Shown here piece after piece: positions 58,347-64,000 of a stretch of DNA of 64,000 nt. The notes under the pieces are model-generated. The model searched no databases, had not been told where the DNA came from, and worked only from the letters and a program-made list of their open reading frames with translations. Both the position numbers and the translations under genes were made by a program. Origin of the DNA: Cavia porcellus (taxonomy: Eukaryota; Chordata; Mammalia; Rodentia; Caviidae); assembly GCF_034190915.1 (NCBI RefSeq), contig NW_026947485.1, forward strand, positions 49,339,519-49,403,518. The letters run 5' to 3'. The stretch's first letter is position 1, and every line of letters starts with the position of its first letter.

Positions 58347-59599
58347 AATTCCAGAAGGAAAAATCAAAGATATGATGAAAATTATAAAGATTTAACATTT
58401 TGACTCTGTATAGCACATTTTTAAATTAACAAATTTTATTGATATTTATACAGACCTTACTGATATTTAATACAAAATGTATATTATGGAGACTTATGTT
58501 TGTATACTATAGCCTATATCACAGTGTTTTAGGCAAAAGAAATTTTTGGGGGTCACAAAACTGAAAAGCCTAGGAGTCAGAACTTTGGGCCTAGTTAGAT
58601 CCAGTTATTCTTCTGACACAACCAAGGCCAGATGTCTGCTCATTACTTGATCCTATTTTCCTTTGCTGTCATAACCCAGGCAACTCCCTCCATATGCTCT
58701 GTGGAAGATTGCTTCAGAACTGCACATACCTTAGTTTAAGCTTCTCTCCTTTTATTATAAGGGAATTCAGTCAGATGATCTTTATCTTTACCTCAAAATT
58801 CTATTACGGATAAAGTCACCTAAAATAACTGCTACATTTATAAATAACTTTTGATTCAATAGGTAATATTTAATTATTTGCAGTTACATTAGTTCACTAA
58901 AGATTTATTTTTATTATTTTAAGCATACTATCTGCATTTTAATAACTTATGAATGATATAAACAAATGCCTGAAGTAGCCCCAGTAGAAGTATCACAAAT
59001 TCCAAATCAGTTGATACCAAATTATTTAAGATAACTTAGATATAATACTGGTACACATGTAAAAAATGTCAGCATGGTGCTAAAGCTTTATTCATCAATT
59101 GCTAAAATTCAAGGTTTGGAAAACTCTTTTTATAAGAAACTAATAGAAATTGGAATGGGAGAACAATATCCATTACAATTACAGCTGTTAGTTGGCTCCA
59201 TTAAAATGTCAGCTGCCTTGGTTATAGATTCTGCTACACAAGGGAAAAAAAGTTGAAAAATTCAAACATTTGAGGAATAAACTACTACAAAGTGTATTAA
59301 ATATATTAAATTATAACATTATTATAACCAAATGGTTCTGAGATTGTTAGACATGTTCTCTTTTATTTAGTGTAAACGTGCATGAAAACAATTTAAACTT
59401 AAGGCCCAACATTTTTAGTATGGGTAGTTTCAACCTAATGATAATACTCCAGCCCATAAAGATGTGACATGAGTTTTTGTGGAAAACTAAAATTAAAGCC
59501 TTCATAAAGGGCTAATAGGCTCCTCAGTTCAAAAACCAGCAAATTCTACCTTCAGAACACTTCACAGCAGCCACTTAGGATTCATTTCCTAACAGCCAT
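58347..59599. other. Non-coding sequence, nothing recognised
   Basis: A 60-codon frame at 59,074-59,256 looks protein-like but has no recognisable domain, upstream exon signal or homologue that I can name. It is left as chance. Confidence 0.45.
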
Positions 59600-60112
59600 T
59601 CTTTGTTGGGTGAGATGGAATCTCAGTGTTGTTTTAATTTGCATCTCTTGAATGACCAGTGATGATCAACATTTTTTCATATTTATTTACCATTTGTATT
59701 TCTTCATCTGAGTACATATTCATTTCAGATGCCTATTTTTGGACTGAGTCTTTGAATTTGGGGGGGAGGATCTCAGTTTTTTTAATTCTTTACATGTTCT
59801 AGACAGAAGTCCTTCACCTGAGGGGCAGCTGGCTAAAATTCTTTCCCTGTCTGTGGATTTTCTTTTCACTGTGATTTCTTTTGATATTCAAAAACTTTTA
59901 ATGAGACCAAACATCAGTTGTTGATTCTTTTGAAGTACTTTCCATGCAGTCTGGATTTTTGTTCATAAATGCTGCCTACCCCTATGTCTTCAAGATTTTT
60001 ATCTACTTTATCTTCCAGTAGATTTAGTGTTTCTGTTTTAATATTCAGATCTCCGATCTATTTTGATTAATCTGACCCATAAGTGTAAAAATCATGTTGT
60101 CTCACTATTGTG
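59600..60112 (-). mobile_element. L1 ORF2 C-terminal fragment, antisense
   Basis: TGAGATGGAATCTCAGTGTT, then GAAGTCCTTCACCTGAGGGG and a CTGTTTTAATATTCAGATC run are the reversed text of the L1 C-terminal region seen at 49,590-50,050. Confidence 0.85.
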
Positions 60113-60223
60113 AGAAACTGCACAAATAAACAGGATTCAAAATGTACAACAGATATTCTGATTCAGGAAAAAACTATTCAAAGGACAAACTGTGATAGGG
60201 GCAAGGGGAAAAAGAAATGAAAT

Positions 60224-60270
<47 letters not shown>

Positions 60271-60272
60271 TA
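60224..60272 (+). repeat. (ATACAT)n microsatellite
   Basis: About eight hexamer units. Confidence 0.96.
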
Positions 60273-60597
60273 ATTGTTATACAGCTGCTTCTATTTCTTG
60301 AAAAGAACGTTTTGTTGCTAATATTGTTTAGACAAAATATCATGCCTGCATCCTGTACTCTGCATAACTACTACAAAGACAACAATACACAATGTATCAG
60401 CTATTATAGCTGTCCTAGTAACCTGTTTTGATACTCAGCTTATTTTCTCTTTAAAATAAAAAACAGGTTCATTTTATAGCTGATTCTATGACTTCATCCA
60501 AAGGTTATATAAAACAAATATATATTCTCAGACACTTAATTCCCCTATGGCTACTGAATTTCATTCTTTGCAGATTCAACTTATTTTTGGCAGGCCA

Positions 60598-60622
60598 AAA
60601 AAAAAAAAAAAAAAAAAAAAAA
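60598..60622 (+). repeat. Poly-A run
   Basis: About 25 A residues. No recognisable SINE body precedes it. Confidence 0.85.
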
Positions 60623-60959
60623 CATGCAGCTTGAAAGGCATTAAGATCCACTGACTCAAACTTTTGATTTTGATTACCTGGATTGGCACTTAGGGAGTCA
60701 AATTATTTAGTTCTCTAATCTTTAACTTCGATGCTGCTGACAAATTATTCAGTCTTATTAAGCTCTTACCTGCCAGTATTTCCCTCAAGCAACAGGCATG
60801 ATGTCTACATGATATAATGCATTTATAATTAAAATTGCAATTAGGAACCTATTCATCATCAATCACTTCAGCATAGTGCTGATCTAAACTTGCTCTGTGT
60901 ATCTCTCCTATTGCTCAATACATACTTTTAACAAGCCAGATTACTTAGGGAAGTACTCA

Positions 60960-61062
60960 TACCCTAGACTTTCTTGAAGGCAGAGACCAGTATCTCACAC
61001 ATCTGTGTTCAACCTAACTTCTGTGTCTGGCAGAAGGTGCCTTTCATTGAATAAATTACTGC
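60960..61062 (+). mobile_element. L2 3'-end fragment
   Basis: TAGACTTTCTTGAAGGCAGA, then GTGTCTGGCAGAAGGTGCC and CATTGAATAAATTACTG follow the L2 3' end order (cttgaggGCAGgGAC ... GTGCCTGGCA ... CAATAAAT). Confidence 0.7.
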
Positions 61063-61919
61063 TAGCTAATACTTGTTTCCCTTCTTTGGCACCCTTAAAA
61101 CATCAGTATCACCTTTCCAAAATATTTTAATTTCCTTTCTATATAGTGTGTCACATCTAACATCCTAACCCAAAAATATGTCAGCTGACAGTTTATAATT
61201 ATTGATTGCCCCCTAACTTAAAATCATTTCCCTCCAGTTTCTCCTTCAGGCTATCAGTTTTGTTTAAAGGCACTGAATTGATGTTCCTTTCCTAGTTTAC
61301 CTACTGAATATTCCAAAGATACAATTTACTACTAAACAAATAAAGGGTAAACTTTGCCCTAACTTAAGACCATCTTTTCTTTCTTTCTTCATAATTTTCA
61401 ATGAAAAATTTAGACAGTGAAATGGGGATCTTTGAGACTACCCTGAGTTTCAATGATTTGCCAGGATTCACAGAACTTAGAAGTGTGATTATTATCATGG
61501 TTACAACTTAGCACAGTGAAAGGTACAAATTAAAACCAAAATGAAAATAGTAAAGTCAAGGTGAAACCAGACATACTTTTTCCATTGTTTTCTTGCAGTG
61601 GAGCTGCACAAACATTATTCCAGCAACATTTGATAACACATGCAAAGCATTCACCACCACAGAACCTCACTCAGATGTTTGTGCCCTGGGCTATCTAGCT
61701 CAATCACAAAAACATGTCGTTCCCAAATTCAGATACCATAAAGCCTTGGATCTTTGGTATACAAAACAGATAGTCCAAAGCTCAAATACCATTTCCCAAC
61801 TAGTGAGACAGGTCTTTTTTATTTGGGAATATTCAGGATCTGACCCTTTATTCAGTGTCAGTCTCATTACTGAAACACGGCTTGCTCATTCCTAACACTG
61901 AGTCCACCAATTTGAAAAG
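61063..61919. other. Non-coding sequence, nothing recognised
   Basis: A 100-codon frame at 61,593-61,895 shows no domain. It begins just after a pyrimidine tract and TTGCAG (61,595) that resembles a splice acceptor, but no exon partner is visible. Confidence 0.45.
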
Positions 61920-62095
61920 GTTTCCTAACCCATCTATGCAAACCTTACCTTCCTTGAGGGCCCAGCGCAGTGAATTCATTTCAAAGATTCCCCTTCATGC
62001 TTTCCCAATTATCTCTACCCCAGAAGCATCTCTCCCTGGACTTTTATGTATTGCCTTCAAATCCCACTTTACCAGACATGTCAAATGTCTGATAA
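61920..62095 (-). mobile_element. L2 3'-end fragment (probable)
   Basis: CCTTACCTTCCTTGAGGGCC, then CTTCATGCTTTCCC and CAGAAGCATCTCTCCCT resemble the L2 3' end sequence in another part and orientation. Moderately diverged. Confidence 0.45.
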
Positions 62096-63164
62096 AATTG
62101 TCATGTAGCAAATACTCAGAAAATGAAGTATGTTACTGATGAATTAACTCATACTTTAATGTAGAATTTCATGTGTCCTAAGTTATCTTTTCAATCTTCA
62201 AATATTAGTTTTAATATTCAATTAAGTATATAATTTCTCATTCCTTTCAGATTTGTAGCACATTCTGTTTCCTTTTATCTTTTCCAATTGAATAGTCTTT
62301 TTATGTAATTCTAACCAACTGTGACTTTCAGGGCACTTTCCTGGATTTTTCCTTCTTGGGTGGGTTGGTGAGTGGGTGGGTGTGTGTATGTGTATATGTG
62401 CAAGCACGCACACCCAAATGTGTCTGTGAGTACGTTACTGGGTTTGGAGTCTGGAATCTCTTTCTAGAGATGATTTATACGTTATTTCTGCTCTGACCAA
62501 AGAACTGGTCAAGATGAGTGTAGAGGATAGTGAGATTTTACATTTATTAAATCTCTTTAAATTTACTAAAAACAAAACAAAATGCTGTGCAGAGCAAGTT
62601 TTGGCCACCTAAAGGTAACAAAAGAGACCCACCCTGCAAACTACAGAGTTGGCCCCTCAAAAAGTTAGCAGTAGCTCCAGCGTGGCGGTGGTGGTCTTTT
62701 TGTGTCTCCACTCCTCAGGCTGATTGTCAGGCCTAGGCCATGGTCTCAAAAACCTGCTTGAATTATCAAGAGAATTAAAAATAGCACTATGATTAGTTTC
62801 AAGTACAGGAGTTTAGGAAATGTTCTGCTCATATGTCCTGAAAGTCTGTGCTCCACAAGTTATGCTCACTTCCCCAGCCAGTTTGCCATGCCCTAATCTC
62901 CTTCCTCATTTTTACTCAAAAGTGGCGATCAAAATATCACATTACTTGATACGTAAGGGAAAAACATTTTCATTCCTATTAAACTTCTAGGTCTCGCAGA
63001 TTTTACTAGGTTTTTTCCCCCTACCCATCAAATATCGTTATCAGAGAATATTCTTACTGGAATACTTTTCTTAGTCATAATAACTTGAAATCCACCATTC
63101 ATTATTAAGATAAATGCTAACTAGCATTACTACTTACAAAATAGTGTATTTCAGAAAGTGTCCC
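62096..63164. other. Non-coding sequence, nothing recognised
   Basis: A GGTGGGTGGGTGTGTG-type G/T tract lies at 62,358-62,400. No gene is supported. Confidence 0.5.
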
Positions 63165-63322
63165 AAGTGCTTTATTAATCTTCATAACCTAAACAGGCAA
63201 ATATTTCTGCCTCATTTTTACTGGAGCAACCAAAGTAAGGAAAAATTAACACGTTAGCACTACAAATCAACTCTGACTCCAGAGCCTGTGACATCCACTG
63301 CCATACTGTATTGGCCTCACCG
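63165..63322 (+). mobile_element. MIR element
   Basis: AAGTGCTTTATTAATCTTCA, then CATTTTTACTGGAG, ACTCTGACTCCAGAGCCTGT and a CCACTGCCATACTG end appear in MIR order over about 160 bp. Confidence 0.8.
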
Positions 63323-63957
63323 GAGACTCTAAATCTTAAGAAATTTCCTTCTAAAAATTCTATTTATCTGAATTGAAATGTCAAGTCAGGGTGACAGATC
63401 TAAATGCTTTTTAAGATTAAAAACCAGCTTTTAAAATAAATAAAACTTAAAAATTATAACTTTTAGTTCTCTTTGGAATGACTTTTAGGTCATTTATTTT
63501 AAACAAACATTTGTTACGTAAGCTTATAGGATGGCATTCACTGGCAAGTTATGATCCACTAATGAGTTTTCTTCTTTGTAGAGGGCTATTTATTATAATC
63601 ATTTTCCTAATAAAACAAAAAATAAGTGAACCATGGTATATTGTACATAGCTTCAGCTCTCTACTTCAGCTATTATTCAATACACACATACACAGACTTT
63701 TTAATATTTGGGTCAATGCATTATCACTCAGAGATGTCATACACCCATCATAACAGCTGAATTCTTTTCAACATATTTCAAATATAATAAAAATTTGGTA
63801 GCTTTTTATTATGTATAAAACCAAGTAATATGAGGAAAGGAAAATTAAAAACAAAATGTTTACAATAAAACTGAGAATCCTAATAAGAACAGGGAAGAAG
63901 TCATATGATGCAGCTGAAAACTCACTGGGACTAATTAATTGGCATCTTTTCCTCCAG
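63323..63957. other. Non-coding sequence, nothing recognised
   Basis: AT-rich; the 91- and 72-codon frames here have no domains. Confidence 0.5.
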
Positions 63958-64000
63958 TAATGGGAGTGAATCCAGGGCCTTTGCACTGAGCTACATTCTC
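63958..64000 (-). mobile_element. ID/B1-type SINE, antisense, cut by window end
   Basis: GAATCCAGGGCCTTTGCACT and GAGCTACATTC are the reversed rodent SINE consensus (ccagggccttgtgca...gagctacattccc). The rest lies outside the window. Confidence 0.7.

Larger units (their letters stand above)
60113..60955. other. Non-coding, with microsatellite and poly-A
   Basis: Contains the (ATACAT)n and poly-A runs listed separately; nothing else is recognised. Confidence 0.55.

Noticed and set aside
59074..59256. 60-codon frame with balanced composition
   Set aside because: It looks protein-like in places but no family could be named and flanks show no exon signals or pseudogene features such as a tail.
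61593..61895. Possible exon after an acceptor-like TTGCAG
   Set aside because: The frame has no recognisable domain and no donor or partner exon is visible.

Overview
This window looks like AT-rich mammalian nuclear DNA from a rodent. The rodent call rests on several copies of a tRNA-derived ID-type SINE with recognisable A and B boxes, a B1-like 7SL fragment, MaLR-type LTRs and many LINE-1 copies. The SINE consensus is not the mouse/rat ID form, so a non-murid rodent (for example the beaver or the guinea-pig/mole-rat side) is my guess only. I see no host protein-coding gene, no conserved exon chain and no functional tRNA or rRNA. The window reads as intergenic or deep intronic sequence. Its only long intact coding region belongs to a retrotransposon.

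Layout: 1-1,432 is an antisense MaLR LTR with internal sequence. 4,935-8,590 is an old L1 fragment broken by four later insertions: a SINE, a MaLR LTR, a 978-bp ORF-less L1-derived element, and a partly inverted LTR. 8,590-20,460 is mostly unique, with SINEs, a MaLR LTR, an L1 3' end and MIR remnants. 23,674-26,839 is a young-looking L1-type element with a CpG-rich 5'UTR, an intact 350-codon ORF1 and a 3'UTR but no ORF2, flanked by a perfect target-site duplication (TSD). 30,691-36,978 is a full-length but broken L1 with its own TSD, carrying a nested copy of the ORF1-only element's 3' end. About 38,640-39,379 is an LTR. 39,897-44,364 (minus strand) is a second, older ORF1-only element with ~290-bp tandem monomers in its 5'UTR and a perfect 14-bp TSD. 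About 45,117-50,780 is another nearly complete L1 that has lost its 3' end and abuts an antisense L1. 51,846-64,000 holds SINEs, old L1 pieces, a MaLR segment, an LTR end, microsatellites and L2/MIR relics.

The main story is a graded series of elements that share one repetitive 3'UTR but have lost coding capacity: complete L1 (ORF1+ORF2), ORF1-only elements comparable to the known half-L1 (HAL1) class, and an ORF-less miniature made of 5' monomers joined to the 3'UTR. Three of these elements carry perfect TSDs, so each inserted by target-primed reverse transcription in its present form and was not created by deletion in place. The L1s would have supplied ORF2p in trans; this is inferred. Monomer types differ between elements, so promoter replacement seems to have happened repeatedly within one 3'UTR lineage.

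All comparisons were made by eye. Boundaries given without a TSD are approximate.
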